Counted from the first letter of the stretch, positions 42,357-52,602 are shown. The stretch is 64,000 nucleotides of DNA from Filibacter tadaridae (GCF_900609045.1 NZ_UXAV01000036.1:1-64000), one strand, 5' to 3'. Numbers and translations are program-made. The notes: a model not told the origin generated them from the letters alone.

Positions 42357-45257
42357 ATGAGAATTGAAAAACTAATCATCTATGGATTCGGAAAACATGA
42401 AAACGTTACAATCGATTTCGGGCCGGGGATGAACGTCTTGTATGGTTTGAATGAAGCGGGAAAAACAACAATCCAGCAATTCATCCTTCATGTATTATTC
42501 GGTTTCCCACCTAAAAATAATGCGACACTGCGCTACGAACCTAAATCAGGAGGGAAATACGGAGGACAGGTGCAGCTTATGGATGATACATTTGGAAAAT
42601 GTACAGTTGAACGAGTTCGCGGAAAATCAGCGGGCGATGTCACCGTATTTTTTGAAGAGGGTTCTAAAGGCGGCGAAGAGACGTTAAAGGCTCTCATGCG
42701 TCAATACGACCGGACCTCATTTGAATCAATTTTTTCGTTTTCACTCTTGCAATTGCAAGGATTTGAAAAAATGGATGAAGAAGAGTTAAGCCGAGCACTA
42801 CTCGCGTCTGGAACGACAGGTGTGGATTCTTTACTGCAATTGGAAAAAAGAATGGAAAAGGAAATGAGTGAACTATTTAAGAAATCCGGGAAAAATCCAG
42901 AGATGAATAGCAAGATGGCGGAGCTTCGGGAATTGGAAGTCGAACTAAAAGCGGAACAACAAAAAGTGGAAGCGTATATGCCTTCTGTTCATAGAATTCA
43001 GGAAGTTGAAGGATACTTAGTCAATCTTCGTAAAGAAGAAAAGACACTTCAAAATGATTTGCAACAAGTTTCTCTTATCCGTCAACTACTCCCTCTTCAT
43101 CATAAGAAAAAAGAACTTGAAACCCGCTTATCTCATGTACGCTCAGTAAATTTCCCGGCTGATGGGATCAGACGTCTTGAATCTCTTACTGGAAGATTAG
43201 CAGAAACAGAAGCGGCAAAGCGAAGACTGAAAAAAGAACAAGCAGAGATGGTTGCGGGGATGCCTAAACAGCATGATGTGGAACGAATTGGCGAGATTGA
43301 CGCATTGTTAGCGAAAGAATCGGAATGGCATAGTTGGCATACTGTATCTGGGGCGGCAGAAGACGAAGAGAGGCAGTTAACAAGTTCTTACCGACGTTTG
43401 TTTGACAGATTGGGTATCCGCACTGCCGATGCAGAAACAGCCCTGTTACAAGCTAACGTATCCATTCAAAAAGAACAAGAGATGCATCGTTTACTTGCTG
43501 AACTGACAAACAAAGAACAACAGATAAGAATGACGGAAAACAAGCGCAGCGACCTCGAAAGCGAACTGGCAGATACGGAGAAGAGACTGGGAACGGTTGA
43601 ACAAATTGCACCATCTGTAAATGAAGTAGAAAGTGTCCAGAAGTGGCCTGAATTACGTGAACGACTTGCGGAGGCGAAAGCGTATATTGCACTGGGTAAA
43701 AGTTCATCCAAACAGGATAGCTTGAAGGTTCCTGCACTGTTATCGATACTGGCGCTTATTTGTATTACGTTCGGGTTTATCCAACAAGAATGGCTTATCG
43801 GTATACTTGGTGTCATATTTGGTGGGGCGGCACTATTTTTCTATTCAAAAAGAGAGACTGACAAGACAGGTAAACAAAAACAGCAGGAGATGGAATCGTT
43901 CGTTGCAAAACATGCTGGTAAAGAACAACAGATGACGGAACTGATTGAACGTTTGAACACGTATAATCGTAACAGGGATCGTCTACATGAAGAATACATG
44001 TCTCTTGAACTTAAATACCAGCAAACGGAAGTTGAACTAGAAAAATTGAAGGGCTTTAAGCGTCAAAAGGAAATCGAACTGGCCCATTTCTTGGAACAAT
44101 ACGGGCTTGAATCGGAGTTATCAAAAGAGGTAATACCAGAACTATTCCGGATGATTCGTGAAGTGCAAGAAATAACGCAAAGTTTGAAAGGATCGAGATT
44201 GCGACGCCAAGCTTCGGAAGAAAGAATTGCTGAGCGGGCGTTGGAAATAGAAAAAGCATTACAAAAAACGATGTCAAAAGAAGTGATGTATGAGATGCTG
44301 AGGAGGGAATACTTTTTGCTGAAAGAGCAGCTTGAATTATTCACCTCATTGACAACTGACATGAAAAGAATTGAATCGGATTTGTTGGAGACGGCTGAAC
44401 TTAGTGCATCGCTTCGCACGACTATACAGCAATTATTAACAGAAGCAGAAGCAGAAACAGAAACTGAATTTTACACTGCATATGATGACTTTCAGGAAGT
44501 GGTCCGCTTGACACAACAGCTGCAAGACATTCAAGTACAACTAGATACATATGGTCAACTTGAATCGCCCACTGGTTTAACTGAAGGCGAGTTAGTTTTA
44601 AAAGTGGATGGAAACGAACGTAGATTGAGGGAGATTTCCAGTGAGATAAACACTTTGGTTGCGGAAAATGCTGCACTTGTTCATCATACGGAACAGCTCC
44701 TTACAGACGAAAACGTTGGTCGAAAACAACAACTGTTTGAGATGAAGAAAGCGGAACTTGCTGAACTTGCGAAAAAATGGTCTGAACGTAAAGTGGTTGC
44801 CGAGGCGATTAGACATACTGTGGCAGAATTGAAAGAGAAAAAGTTGCCTGAAGTGCTTGGATTCGCGGAAGAGATGTTTTGTAAACTGACAGGCGGAAAC
44901 TATACCGCGCTAGTCGTGACGGCTACAGGACGCTTTGAAGCATTATCGATTAATGGAATGTACTATCCCATTGTGGAACTAAGCCAGGCGACGAAGGAGC
45001 AAGCCTATATAGCGCTTAGGCTTTCGCTTGCGACATCGGTCCACAATACAGCGCCGTTTCCGATTATGATGGATGATCCGTTTGTTCACTTTGACGAAAA
45101 GCGACTTTCGCGTATGATTGATGTACTGGATCATTACCAATATAAGCATCAGTGCATTTATTTTACATGCCACGAATCGATGAAAGAGCGATGGAAAGAT
45201 GCAACAATACTAAACGTTTCCGATATCGGGAGCAATCAGGGGGCAATCGTTTCATGA
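42357..45257 (+). CDS. yhaN: SMC/SbcC-like ATPase YhaN with membrane segments
   Basis: 966 residues. Walker [18 protein letters not shown] (~25-41) at the N-terminus and Walker [18 protein letters not shown] near the C-terminus, separated by two long coiled coils. Two hydrophobic segments in the middle ([18 protein letters not shown] and [20 protein letters not shown], ~462-500) are a feature of the YhaN family. It is the expected partner of YhaO. The stop overlaps the yhaM start by four bases. Confidence 0.92.
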   Translation: MRIEKLIIYGFGKHENVTIDFGPGMNVLYGLNEAGKTTIQQFILHVLFGFPPKNNATLRYEPKSGGKYGGQVQLMDDTFGKCTVERVRGKSAGDVTVFFEEGSKGGEETLKALMRQYDRTSFESIFSFSLLQLQGFEKMDEEELSRALLASGTTGVDSLLQLEKRMEKEMSELFKKSGKNPEMNSKMAELRELEVELKAEQQKVEAYMPSVHRIQEVEGYLVNLRKEEKTLQNDLQQVSLIRQLLPLHHKKKELETRLSHVRSVNFPADGIRRLESLTGRLAETEAAKRRLKKEQAEMVAGMPKQHDVERIGEIDALLAKESEWHSWHTVSGAAEDEERQLTSSYRRLFDRLGIRTADAETALLQANVSIQKEQEMHRLLAELTNKEQQIRMTENKRSDLESELADTEKRLGTVEQIAPSVNEVESVQKWPELRERLAEAKAYIALGKSSSKQDSLKVPALLSILALICITFGFIQQEWLIGILGVIFGGAALFFYSKRETDKTGKQKQQEMESFVAKHAGKEQQMTELIERLNTYNRNRDRLHEEYMSLELKYQQTEVELEKLKGFKRQKEIELAHFLEQYGLESELSKEVIPELFRMIREVQEITQSLKGSRLRRQASEERIAERALEIEKALQKTMSKEVMYEMLRREYFLLKEQLELFTSLTTDMKRIESDLLETAELSASLRTTIQQLLTEAEAETETEFYTAYDDFQEVVRLTQQLQDIQVQLDTYGQLESPTGLTEGELVLKVDGNERRLREISSEINTLVAENAALVHHTEQLLTDENVGRKQQLFEMKKAELAELAKKWSERKVVAEAIRHTVAELKEKKLPEVLGFAEEMFCKLTGGNYTALVVTATGRFEALSINGMYYPIVELSQATKEQAYIALRLSLATSVHNTAPFPIMMDDPFVHFDEKRLSRMIDVLDHYQYKHQCIYFTCHESMKERWKDATILNVSDIGSNQGAIVS

Positions 45258-46192
45258 AAAAACTAGCGGACTATAAAGTCGGGGAACCGATGGATATCTT
45301 TTTGCTTATTAAACAATCTACAAAAGGTGTCACGCAACAGGGTAGCCCTTTCATGACACTTATATTACAGGACAAAAGCAGTGATATTGAAGCAAAGCTA
45401 TGGGATACGACGGATGCACATGCGAAAACGTATGCTGCGGCTTCTATAGTTAAAGTTGGCGGTGAATTACACGAATACCGGGGAAAAAATCAATTACGTA
45501 TTAAAAGTATACGCCCGGTAAAAGAAGATGAAAGCGTGACGATTTCCGACCTCGTACCGTCCGCGGAGAAAAGCAAAGAAGTCTTATATGAAGAATTGAT
45601 GCAATACTTCTTTGAAATGCAAAATCCGCATATTCAGCGCATTACACGTCATTTATTAAAAAAGCATCAACAAGCGTTCATGACCTATCCTGCAGCAACA
45701 AAAAATCATCATGACTATGTATCAGGGCTTATCGACCATGTAGTATCTATGTTGAAACTAGGAAAAGCCCTCGCAGATCTCTACCCTACATTGAACAAAG
45801 ACTTATTGTATGCGGGAATCATTTTACATGATGTCGGGAAAGTTATTGAACTTTCAGGTCCCATCGCGACGCAATACACAATTGAAGGGAACTTACTTGG
45901 CCATATCACAATCATGGTGAATGAAATTTCCAAAGCGGCTGACGAACTTGAAATTGTCGGGGAAGAAGTGGTGTTACTGCAACATATGGTTCTATCTCAC
46001 CATGGGAAAGAAGAGTGGGGTAGCCCGAAACGTCCTATGCTGAAAGAAGCGGAAATCCTGCATTATATCGACAACATCGACGCGAAGATGAATATGTTGA
46101 ACCGTGCACTCAGCAAAGCAACTCCTGGTGAATTTACAGAGCGTATTTTCCCACTTGACAATCGTTCGTTTTACAAACCTTCGTTTGAATAA
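45254..46192 (+). CDS. yhaM: 3'-5' exoribonuclease YhaM
   Basis: 312 residues (B. subtilis 314). An N-terminal OB fold ([19 protein letters not shown]) is followed by an HD domain: [15 protein letters not shown], then [10 protein letters not shown] (the HD pair, ~194) and [10 protein letters not shown]. YhaM degrades RNA and single-stranded DNA from 3' ends. ATG 45254 overlaps the yhaN stop (ATGA), so the pair is coupled. It ends just before the hairpin at 46209. Confidence 0.93.
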   Translation: MKKLADYKVGEPMDIFLLIKQSTKGVTQQGSPFMTLILQDKSSDIEAKLWDTTDAHAKTYAAASIVKVGGELHEYRGKNQLRIKSIRPVKEDESVTISDLVPSAEKSKEVLYEELMQYFFEMQNPHIQRITRHLLKKHQQAFMTYPAATKNHHDYVSGLIDHVVSMLKLGKALADLYPTLNKDLLYAGIILHDVGKVIELSGPIATQYTIEGNLLGHITIMVNEISKAADELEIVGEEVVLLQHMVLSHHGKEEWGSPKRPMLKEAEILHYIDNIDAKMNMLNRALSKATPGEFTERIFPLDNRSFYKPSFE

Positions 46193-46208
46193 CTAAAAAA
46201 GAGTAATC

Positions 46209-46240
46209 AAAAAAGCTGTCCTGATAAGGACAGCTTTTTT
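46209..46240. terminator. Bidirectional terminator between yhaM and prsA
   Basis: AAAAAAGCTGTCC pairs with GGACAGCTTTTTT around 6 bases. Confidence 0.92.
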
Positions 46241-46249
46241 GTATTCAAA

Positions 46250-47137
46250 TTACTTTTTGTCTTCTTTTTTATCTTCTTTTTTGCCGGTTGGTAGGTAGCC
46301 ATCAAGTACGTTTTTGAATTCTTTTGCCTTAATATCAACATCTACTTTTTTTAGAAGGGAGACAAGCTTTTCTTCAAATTGTGCTTTCTTAAGGTTATCT
46401 TCAACCTCTGTTTTTAGTTCTTCGTCTGTTTTATCCAGTTTCGCTTCACGTGTGTCAAGTAGTTCAATTACATGGTAGCCAAAGCTTGATTTGACTGGTT
46501 CACTGATTTCACCTTTTTTAAGTGCGAATGCCGCTTTTTCAAATTCAGGTACCATTTTACCAGGTCCGAACCAACCTAGGTCGCCACCGGATTCTTGCGC
46601 AGCAGGTTCAGTTGAATATTCTTTTGCAAGCTCTTCAAATTTACCGCCATCTTTTAACTTAGCTATCACTTCATTAGCTGTTTTTTCGTCTTTTACAAGA
46701 ATATGACGTGCATGAATTTCTTTTTTCATGTTTGCAATACCTGCATCGATGTCCTCTTTAGACACTTTAAGTGATTCAACCATTTTTTGTTGAAGTAATT
46801 GTGATTTTACATTTTTCTCGAAAAACTCTTCACTCATATTATTTTGTGCAAGGTATAGTTCGAAATTATCACCGTATTGTTCCTTTTGACTATCAATCGC
46901 TTCTTTTAATTCTTTATCCGAAACTTTATATTCGTTTTCAATTGCTTGTTGAAGAATTAGGTTTTCAACAACCTGAATACCGATTGCATCTTTCATTTCA
47001 TCATATAGATCAGCTTTTGTAATATCGCCAGCTTTTGATGTTGCGATGATTTCTTCGTCTGCAGCATTTTTGTCGCTACAAGCTGAAAGTGCAAGAACGG
47101 ATGCAGCCATTGTAAGAGCTAGTACAGTTTTTTTCAT
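46250..47137 (-). CDS. prsA: Foldase PrsA (peptidyl-prolyl isomerase lipoprotein)
   Basis: 295 residues. Lipoprotein signal with lipobox LALSAC, Cys at residue 20. A SurA-like N-domain precedes the parvulin (PpiC) domain, residues ~136-230, with HARHILVKDEKTANEVIAKL and GGDLGWFGPGKMVPEFEKAA. The C-terminus is a Lys/Glu/Asp repeat (KKEDKKEDKK). PrsA folds secreted proteins outside the membrane. Its place next to yhaM is conserved in Bacillus. GGGG precedes the ATG. Confidence 0.95.
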   Translation of the reverse strand: MKKTVLALTMAASVLALSACSDKNAADEEIIATSKAGDITKADLYDEMKDAIGIQVVENLILQQAIENEYKVSDKELKEAIDSQKEQYGDNFELYLAQNNMSEEFFEKNVKSQLLQQKMVESLKVSKEDIDAGIANMKKEIHARHILVKDEKTANEVIAKLKDGGKFEELAKEYSTEPAAQESGGDLGWFGPGKMVPEFEKAAFALKKGEISEPVKSSFGYHVIELLDTREAKLDKTDEELKTEVEDNLKKAQFEEKLVSLLKKVDVDIKAKEFKNVLDGYLPTGKKEDKKEDKK

Positions 47138-47281
47138 TTGATTTTCTCCCCTAACTTTAATGTGGAACAGTTGATACTATACCATAAGAACGGTTCTAAA
47201 ACAAAAAAGTTCCCTGGATAGTATGCCTATAACACAGGAAATAGTGAGCATAGGATACATATAGAGAGAGGGGGTGCTCAA

Positions 47282-47374
47282 GTGAGTGGATATAACCAGG
47301 GTTCTTCGGGCTTCGCGTTGATTGTTGTATTGTTCATCCTATTGATTATCGTTGGTGCAGCATATATGTACTAA
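47282..47374 (+). CDS. sscA: YjcZ/SscA-like small spore protein, 30 residues
   Basis: Reads MSGYNQGSSGFALIVVLFIL then LIIVGAAYMY. The FALIVVLFILLIIVG core and C-terminal tyrosine are the signature of YjcZ-family sporulation proteins. In B. subtilis sscA (yhzE) encodes a 28-residue spore coat assembly protein near prsA, which supports the symbol. GTG start with GAGGGGGTG upstream; it is followed by a terminator. Confidence 0.8.
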   Translation: MSGYNQGSSGFALIVVLFILLIIVGAAYMY

Positions 47375-47398
47375 TTGATAATGTGTAAGTAAAAAGAT

Positions 47399-47438
47399 AA
47401 AAAAGTCCATTTCCCTAAAATGGGGAGATGGACTTTTT
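47399..47438. terminator. Bidirectional terminator
   Basis: AAAAAGTCCATTTCCC pairs with GGGGAGATGGACTTTTT. It can end both sscA and the convergent small membrane gene. Confidence 0.9.
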
Positions 47439-47439
47439 C

Positions 47440-47625
47440 TTATGCTGATAACATGACTTCAACGTAAAATGATAAAATTAGGATGGTCACTAGAATATTG
47501 ACGGTCCTGTATATTTTCGGTTGTTTTTCCTCAGGAATTTCCCTGGATGCGCAGAGTGCAAATGTCATCTTGTTTATTTGAAATAAGTAAAATAATGAGA
47601 ACAGAACTGTAATGATAAGGATCAT
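47440..47625 (-). CDS. Small membrane protein, 61 residues
   Basis: Two hydrophobic segments (ILIITVLFSLFYLFQ and TVNILVTILILSFYVEVML) around a charged loop (REIPEEKQPKIYR). Not recognised. AAGGAGG is 7 bases before ATG 47625; the frame opens further upstream without a site. It sits between sscA and hpr. Confidence 0.7.
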   Translation of the reverse strand: MILIITVLFSLFYLFQINKMTFALCASREIPEEKQPKIYRTVNILVTILILSFYVEVMLSA

Positions 47626-47686
47626 ATTCATTCCTCCTTCTAGACGTTCCAATGTAAGCATAGCAGATGAGGAACTGAAAATGAAA

Positions 47687-48295
47687 TTATTTTTCTCCGG
47701 CTGTGTGCAAAAGAGTCTGTTTTTCCTCAGTAATGCCAGTTGGACTTCTTCGTATTAAATCACCACTTATGTCGTCAAAAGATTCATCAATGTTTTTGAA
47801 GCCCCGTTCAAATATTTCCATGAAATCTTCCCCGTAAATATTGCGAAGAACAGACATGACTTCCAGTAGCTCAGGGAACTTCCCGTAGAGATCTTTAATA
47901 GGAAGAGAGCCTTCAAGAACTGCATGTTCCGAATTGTAGTAATTAATATTCATTTCTTCTAATAGTCTGCTGCCTTTTTCAGTTACTGAAACATATGTAT
48001 TACGTCTGTCGTCTTCCCGTTTATAGAATTCCAACAGATTGCGCTGTTCCAGTTTTTTTGAAAAGTTGAATGCGGTCGACACGTGCATAACGCCAAACTT
48101 GGCAATGTCCGATATAGTGGCTTCTTGCATGTGATGGGAGATCCACAAAATATGATGTTCATTAATATTCAAGTCATAAGGTTTGATCCATTGTTGCCAA
48201 TCCTTTTCTACTGCTTTCCACAATGCTTTTGACATCTGGGCAATTCGTTGGCTAAAAATCATTGCATCCTTTTGTGAAAATGTTTGTTCTGCCAT
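47687..48295 (-). CDS. hpr: MarR-family transition-state regulator Hpr (ScoC)
   Basis: 202 residues, nearly the ScoC length of 203. The winged helix is centred on [27 protein letters not shown] (DNA-reading helix; key residues G-V-M-H-V-S-T) followed by the wing [19 protein letters not shown]. In Bacillus it represses extracellular protease and sporulation genes. ATG 48295 follows AAGGTG; a GTG three codons upstream is less likely. Confidence 0.92.
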   Translation of the reverse strand: MAEQTFSQKDAMIFSQRIAQMSKALWKAVEKDWQQWIKPYDLNINEHHILWISHHMQEATISDIAKFGVMHVSTAFNFSKKLEQRNLLEFYKREDDRRNTYVSVTEKGSRLLEEMNINYYNSEHAVLEGSLPIKDLYGKFPELLEVMSVLRNIYGEDFMEIFERGFKNIDESFDDISGDLIRRSPTGITEEKQTLLHTAGEK

Positions 48296-48428
48296 GGACG
48301 ACACCTTCTCTCTCTATTTCTAACTTTCTTTTATTATAGCAAAAAAGCAAAGAAGAGAGAAGTTGGAATTGAATAATTATTTTGGGAAGGCAAAAAAGTT
48401 ACCTTTTCTGGATGGATAACCTATATAT

Positions 48429-48583
48429 GTTGAACTAAAAAGTTCTATTGAATCCGCTTCGGTGCTTCGTGGATGCCTCCCGTGATAAACCAGGCAGAAG
48501 ATTACTGCCAGTCTTATCACTCCGGCTACCACTTTGAAGGCGACTATGCTGGTTTGCCCTATATAGAAATTCATTTGTTCAAC
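48429..48583. repeat. Repeat R2, intact copy
   Basis: 155 bp with imperfect terminal inverted repeats GTTGAACTAAAAAGTTCTAT and (reverse complement of right end) GTTGAACAAATGAATTTCTAT; only the outer 7 bases match perfectly. The interior has GGATGCCTCCCGTGATAAAC against GTCTTATCACTCCGGCTACC, a large imperfect hairpin around CAGAAGATTACTGCCAG. It is the unbroken form of the R2 copies at 21296 and 27365. No gene is seen in 48296-48606. Confidence 0.75.
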
Positions 48584-48606
48584 TTAACTAATGTAAACTT
48601 TTCATT

Positions 48607-48972
48607 TCATTTTTGTTGGGCTGCAATAGATTGTTCAAGTTCTTCAATAGCTGTTTGGATAGCGTTAAGCTCTACTTCCAATCTATTTTTGTTCTGTTCT
48701 GTTGAGTGTTGCCACTGTTCCACAGAGCCTTTTATATCAGCGACTGCCGAAGGAACTGTTTCTTTTACCTCTTTTGATAGATGAGAAATGGATTCTTTCA
48801 ATACGGCCAGATTCACTTTTACATCTTTAAACTTGCTCTTCATATCCGTGGATGCGCTTTTTACAGTTGTGCGCAGTTCACTTCCCGATTTAGGAGTAGA
48901 ATATAATACGGTTACCGCAGCTGCAACAGAGCCAGTTGCGAGACCAAGGAAAAATGTAGATGTTTTCATCAT
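48607..48972 (-). CDS. yhaH: YhaH, YtxH-domain protein
   Basis: 121 residues. An N-terminal membrane segment (TFFLGLATGSVAAAVTVLY) with the TPKSGSELR motif of the YtxH domain is followed by a long coiled-coil tail. General-stress related in B. subtilis (SigB regulon), function unknown. AAGGGGAG precedes the ATG-ATG start. It lies between hpr and trpP, as in B. subtilis. Confidence 0.88.
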   Translation of the reverse strand: MMKTSTFFLGLATGSVAAAVTVLYSTPKSGSELRTTVKSASTDMKSKFKDVKVNLAVLKESISHLSKEVKETVPSAVADIKGSVEQWQHSTEQNKNRLEVELNAIQTAIEELEQSIAAQQK

Positions 48973-49050
48973 TTAAACTCCCCTTCCGATACGAATAGTA
49001 TTCCTGTTATATAGTCAATTAAACCATGTGAAGGCTGTCCGGGCAATTAA

Positions 49051-49083
49051 AAAACGCTTTCCGCACAACAACGGAAAGCGTTT
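49051..49083 (-). terminator. Terminator after trpP
   Basis: AAACGCTTTCCG pairs perfectly with CGGAAAGCGTTT around 9 bases. Confidence 0.9.
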
Positions 49084-49092
49084 GGTAGACAG

Positions 49093-49617
49093 TTAATTGG
49101 AAACCGCTGTTGTGAATGAAGAACGTTTTACTAGATTGATTACAATTGGATAGATGATGAAAAAGGCTACTCCGTTCATCGCAACGGCTGGAAGAACGAC
49201 AGTCAAGAAGAGTCCCATAAAAGGTAGATCAACGCCAAGTACGAATATGGCGATTGATAGGAAAATACTTCCCGAAAGAATTGTTCCAAGACCAGCAAGG
49301 ACAGTGGCTCCGACTAAATGGATGGACGCCTTTTTAAGTAGAAGTAGTATAGCGTAAATAACGAACGCCGTAACAAATTTATCGATAATATTCGGTAGAA
49401 AGCCACCTGGGAAACTGGAAAAGATGCCTGATAGAATACCCGTTGTCCCGGCAAGTAAAAATACATTTTTTACTTCAGGAAATAGGAATATGCCGATAAA
49501 CATCATCGTCAACATGAAATCTGGTTTCATGCCCCCGTTATATCCCGGAATGATTAAGTACAGCGCTGCACCTACCGCAGTTAAAAGTGCCATTAATACA
49601 AGATTTTTCGTCTTCAA
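49093..49617 (-). CDS. trpP: Tryptophan transport protein TrpP
   Basis: 174 residues with five or six membrane segments. It has the TrpP family opening LVLMALLTAVGAALYLIIPG and PDFMLTMMFIGIFLFPEVK, then FSSFPGGFLPNIIDK. TrpP (YhaG) is the tryptophan permease regulated by TRAP in B. subtilis. TTG start; GAGGAGAG is 7 bases upstream, and the leader shows several GAG/TAG triplets. Confidence 0.9.
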   Translation of the reverse strand: MKTKNLVLMALLTAVGAALYLIIPGYNGGMKPDFMLTMMFIGIFLFPEVKNVFLLAGTTGILSGIFSSFPGGFLPNIIDKFVTAFVIYAILLLLKKASIHLVGATVLAGLGTILSGSIFLSIAIFVLGVDLPFMGLFLTVVLPAVAMNGVAFFIIYPIVINLVKRSSFTTAVSN

Positions 49618-49640
49618 TTCTCATCTCTCCTCGTCTAGGC
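49610..49640 (-). promoter_or_regulatory. Possible TRAP-binding region at the trpP start
   Basis: On the minus strand the transcript reads TAGACGAGGAGAGATGAG then AATTGAAG, giving at least three or four G/U-AG triplets overlapping the ribosome site. Fewer and less regularly spaced than the usual 9-11 triplets, so this is only suggestive. Confidence 0.3.
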
Positions 49641-49731
49641 CCATATTTGTAAGTTTCTCCTGACGTATCCTCGTGATCGACAGCGAAAAACTTATAGATA
49701 AGTATACTCTAAATTCTGAAAGTAAGCAAGG

Positions 49732-50157
49732 TTACTTTACTAAATTTGACTGAATCGCTTTAGCGATTTCTTGTATTTGTTCAGCGCCAAGTTCGGACTC
49801 TTTTGTGTCCCATTTGAAATCGATTCCGTCGGTTTCGTCAAAACGGGGGATGAAGTGTAAGTGGAAATGGAAAACACTTTGTCCCGCAAATGCACCATTG
49901 TTCTGTAGAAGATTCATCCCGACTGGTTTGAATTCCTCTTTTAATGCACGCGCAATCTTTGGTGCAACTGCAAATAGGTTAGAAGCTTCATCTTCAGTTA
50001 AATCATAAACATTTTCACGATGCGTTTTTGGTATAAGAAGAACATGTCCTTTTGTTACAGGCATGATATCCATGAATGCAAAAACATGTTCATCCTCATA
50101 GACTTTCACACTTGGAATGGAGCCTTCGATAATTTTACAAAATATACAAGAGGTCAT
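49732..50157 (-). CDS. hit: HIT-family nucleotide hydrolase
   Basis: 141 residues. The histidine triad VFHFHLHFIPR (~97-105) and the CIFCKI zinc-type Cys pair at the N-terminus define a HIT branch protein; such enzymes hydrolyse nucleoside phosphoramidates or dinucleotides. AAAGGAAG is 7 bases before ATG 50157. Divergent from ecsA, as in B. subtilis. Confidence 0.93.
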   Translation of the reverse strand: MTSCIFCKIIEGSIPSVKVYEDEHVFAFMDIMPVTKGHVLLIPKTHRENVYDLTEDEASNLFAVAPKIARALKEEFKPVGMNLLQNNGAFAGQSVFHFHLHFIPRFDETDGIDFKWDTKESELGAEQIQEIAKAIQSNLVK

Positions 50158-50276
50158 TTTGCCACTTCCTTTCATTAATGAGACAAGTGTAGCATATTTT
50201 CAGATAACAGATGTGTGATGGTATAAGCATTTTTGTTTAATTTTTGATAAAATGAAAAGAAGAATGGGGGATGGAC

Positions 50277-51017
50277 ATGACAATTCTCGAATTAAAAGAC
50301 GTTACAGGCGGTTATACACGTAGACCCGTCCTACATGACTTATCATTTGAAATAGGAAGCGGTGAACTCGTTGGGCTGATTGGTTTAAATGGTGCAGGCA
50401 AAAGTACAACGATTAAACATATTATCGGTTTGATGAATCCGCAGCAGGGTGAGATTCGTGTAAATGGCGTTACTTTTAGTGAAGACCCTGAAAAATATAG
50501 ACAGGCGTTCACGTACATACCGGAAACGCCGATTCTTTATGAGGAATTAACGCTGAGAGAGCATCTAGAATTAACAGCAATGGCCTACGGGTTAGAGCAA
50601 GACGTGTTTGAAGCACGCTCCGCTGAATTGTTGAAAGAATTTATGATGGAAAAAAGGTTGAAATGGTTCCCGGCTCACTTTTCAAAAGGTATGCGTCAAA
50701 AAGTAATGATTATGTGTGCATTTTTAGTGAATCCATCACTCTATATTATTGATGAGCCCTTTATTGGCCTTGATCCTATTGGTATTAAATCACTTCTGGA
50801 GCAGATGACTGAGAAAAAGCAAGAAGGAGCCTCCGTTTTGATGTCGACACATGTTTTATCAACTGTGGAAAAGTATTGCGATCGCATTATTTTGCTTCAT
50901 GAAGGTCAATTACGTGCGCAGGGAACAATGGATGACTTGCGAAAAGCATTTAACCGTCCAAAGGCTTCTTTGGATGATTTATATATTGCGATGACTGAGG
51001 AAGCTCAACATGAATAA
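50277..51017 (+). CDS. ecsA: ABC transporter ATP-binding protein EcsA
   Basis: 246 residues (B. subtilis 247). Walker A LIGLNGAGKSTTIKHI, signature FSKGMRQKVMIM, Walker B LYIIDEPFIGLDPIG, His switch MSTHVLSTVEK. The opening LKDVTGGYTRRPVL is typical of EcsA. Ecs affects secretion, intramembrane proteolysis by RasP and biofilm growth. ATG 50277 follows GGGGG at good distance. Overlaps ecsB by 8 bases. Confidence 0.94.
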   Translation: MTILELKDVTGGYTRRPVLHDLSFEIGSGELVGLIGLNGAGKSTTIKHIIGLMNPQQGEIRVNGVTFSEDPEKYRQAFTYIPETPILYEELTLREHLELTAMAYGLEQDVFEARSAELLKEFMMEKRLKWFPAHFSKGMRQKVMIMCAFLVNPSLYIIDEPFIGLDPIGIKSLLEQMTEKKQEGASVLMSTHVLSTVEKYCDRIILLHEGQLRAQGTMDDLRKAFNRPKASLDDLYIAMTEEAQHE

Positions 51018-52221
51018 TTTACGTGAAATATGGGGGGCGCGGTTCATCCATTATGTGACCGAACTCCAGAAATACATGAAATACGTATTTACAGGACACT
51101 TGGTATTTGTGCTTGTATTCACAATAGGGGCGGCAGGATATTCGTATAGTGAGTGGTTGAAAGATGTGCCAGCGGATTTTCCTGCTGTATTGTTAACAGC
51201 AATACTTCTAGCTGCGACAATCACTTTATCACTGCCGGTAACTTTGTTGAAGCCAGCGGATACAGTCTATTTTCTGCCACTTGAAAAGAAACTCCATTCA
51301 TATATGAGTCGGTCATTGCGATGGACATTTTTTTCTCAACTACCCTTACCGTTCCTGGTTTACCTCGTTGCCTTACCATTATTAACGGCGACAGGAACAG
51401 GATCGAAACAAGAGTTCATATGGATTGCGGTTTTGTTGCTCGTCGTCAAATGGCTATTTGTAGAGGCTGAATACAGTTACCGCTATGTGAAAAACGGACA
51501 AGGTGCTTGGGTAGACCGTACAATTCGATTTGTATTAGCGGGTGCACTCGTGTATGCGGGACTCCTCGGAAATGTACTAGTTGTACCGATTTTGGCTGTG
51601 TTGATTGTAGCGTACAATTTATATTGGCGGAGCAAACGAAAAGAGAAGCCGTTCCCATATGATCATTTCATCGCACTTGAACAAAATCGAATGATGCGAT
51701 TTTATCGTTTTGCGAACTACTTTACAGATGTACCACATTTGAAAGGATCGGTAAGTAGAAGAGGATGGCTTGGTTTTATAATGGGACACCCAACGTTTGG
51801 ACGAACTGTATCGCAATCATATTTGTTGAAACGGACATTCATTCGAACGGACGATATCTTCTTTTTATGGGTAAGGCTTACAGTGTTATCTGTCTTGGGC
51901 GCATTTTTTATCCCGTTCCCAATTGTTGCTTTCCTTTTTGCAGGTGCACTCGCATTTGCTTCTGCCGTCCAACTTATCCATGCATTACGTGCGGGAGATG
52001 AATTCCGTATGGATATGCTTTTTCCCGAGAAAGAAATTAGACGTACACTGGCCATCCGGAAAATTGTCCGTACGGTGCAACAGATACAAGCACTGGCCGT
52101 GACGATAGCTGCATTCTTTTTGTACGGAGGATCTGTAACGCCTATTCTTCTGGGGGCTGTCATTTTGATTATTTCGGAGGCAACCATTCGATTAACAGGT
52201 GAAAAGAAAGAATATGATTGA
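51010..52221 (+). CDS. ecsB: ABC transporter permease EcsB
   Basis: 403 residues, about eight membrane segments, matching EcsB in length and opening (LREIWGARFIHYVTELQKYM). A cytoplasmic loop FYRFANYFTDVPHLKGSVSR is characteristic. Partner of EcsA. B. subtilis has ecsC next; here it is absent and a small IDEAL gene follows. Confidence 0.92.
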   Translation: MNNLREIWGARFIHYVTELQKYMKYVFTGHLVFVLVFTIGAAGYSYSEWLKDVPADFPAVLLTAILLAATITLSLPVTLLKPADTVYFLPLEKKLHSYMSRSLRWTFFSQLPLPFLVYLVALPLLTATGTGSKQEFIWIAVLLLVVKWLFVEAEYSYRYVKNGQGAWVDRTIRFVLAGALVYAGLLGNVLVVPILAVLIVAYNLYWRSKRKEKPFPYDHFIALEQNRMMRFYRFANYFTDVPHLKGSVSRRGWLGFIMGHPTFGRTVSQSYLLKRTFIRTDDIFFLWVRLTVLSVLGAFFIPFPIVAFLFAGALAFASAVQLIHALRAGDEFRMDMLFPEKEIRRTLAIRKIVRTVQQIQALAVTIAAFFLYGGSVTPILLGAVILIISEATIRLTGEKKEYD

Positions 52222-52264
52222 GAATGGTCAACATCAATTGTGACAAAGTGTGTATTGGATGCTT

Positions 52265-52329
52265 TATACTTTACTGGTTAAAGAATATTCAAAAAAAACT
52301 TGCAACTTCTTGGTGAAATTAGATATACT
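52265..52329 (+). promoter_or_regulatory. Promoter region of the IDEAL-domain gene
   Basis: TTGCAA (52300-52305) and TATACT (52324-52329) are 18 bases apart, 27 bases before the ATG. An upstream copy of the same stretch (TATACT...CTGGTTAAAG at 52265-52282) is partly repeated downstream (TATACTGGTTAAAAGG), so there may be two promoters. Confidence 0.6.
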
Positions 52330-52356
52330 GGTTAAAAGGCTTCAGGGGTGAGCGTG

Positions 52357-52593
52357 ATGGAAAGTAATTATTCATATGCTGAATTTTTGAAAGTCGTTGG
52401 TAAAAATAGCTCTACGCGTCATGCAGAGAAATTGTTAAATGAAATTTACTTGGATTTATTTCTGAAACATATCCACAGGGAACAAATAAAAGAGAGACTT
52501 TTAACGTTAATTGATATATCGCTTGATGGTCGGGATGAGCAATCATTCAGGTTGTATGCAGAAAAACTTGCAAAAGCCGATGAGAAGGATTAA
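52357..52593 (+). CDS. IDEAL-domain protein
   Basis: 78 residues. The C-terminal half matches the IDEAL domain (LLTLIDISLDGRDEQSFRLYAEKL), a short helical module of Firmicutes with unknown function. No membrane segments. ATG 52357 has AGGGG 8 bases upstream; a GTG at 52348 is close to that site and less likely. Monocistronic between ecsB and uvrB. Confidence 0.78.
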   Translation: MESNYSYAEFLKVVGKNSSTRHAEKLLNEIYLDLFLKHIHREQIKERLLTLIDISLDGRDEQSFRLYAEKLAKADEKD

Positions 52594-52602
52594 AAGTATG
52601 CT

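Noticed and set aside
42357-45257. The central hydrophobic stretch of yhaN as a sign of gene fusion or error
   Set aside because: Two membrane segments inside the coiled coil are a normal feature of YhaN-type proteins.
37869-49742. AAGGTTACTTTACT shared by the palindrome at 37848 and the end of the hit gene (49728)
   Set aside because: The second copy is the coding end of hit and has no inverted partner; probably chance in AT-rich sequence.
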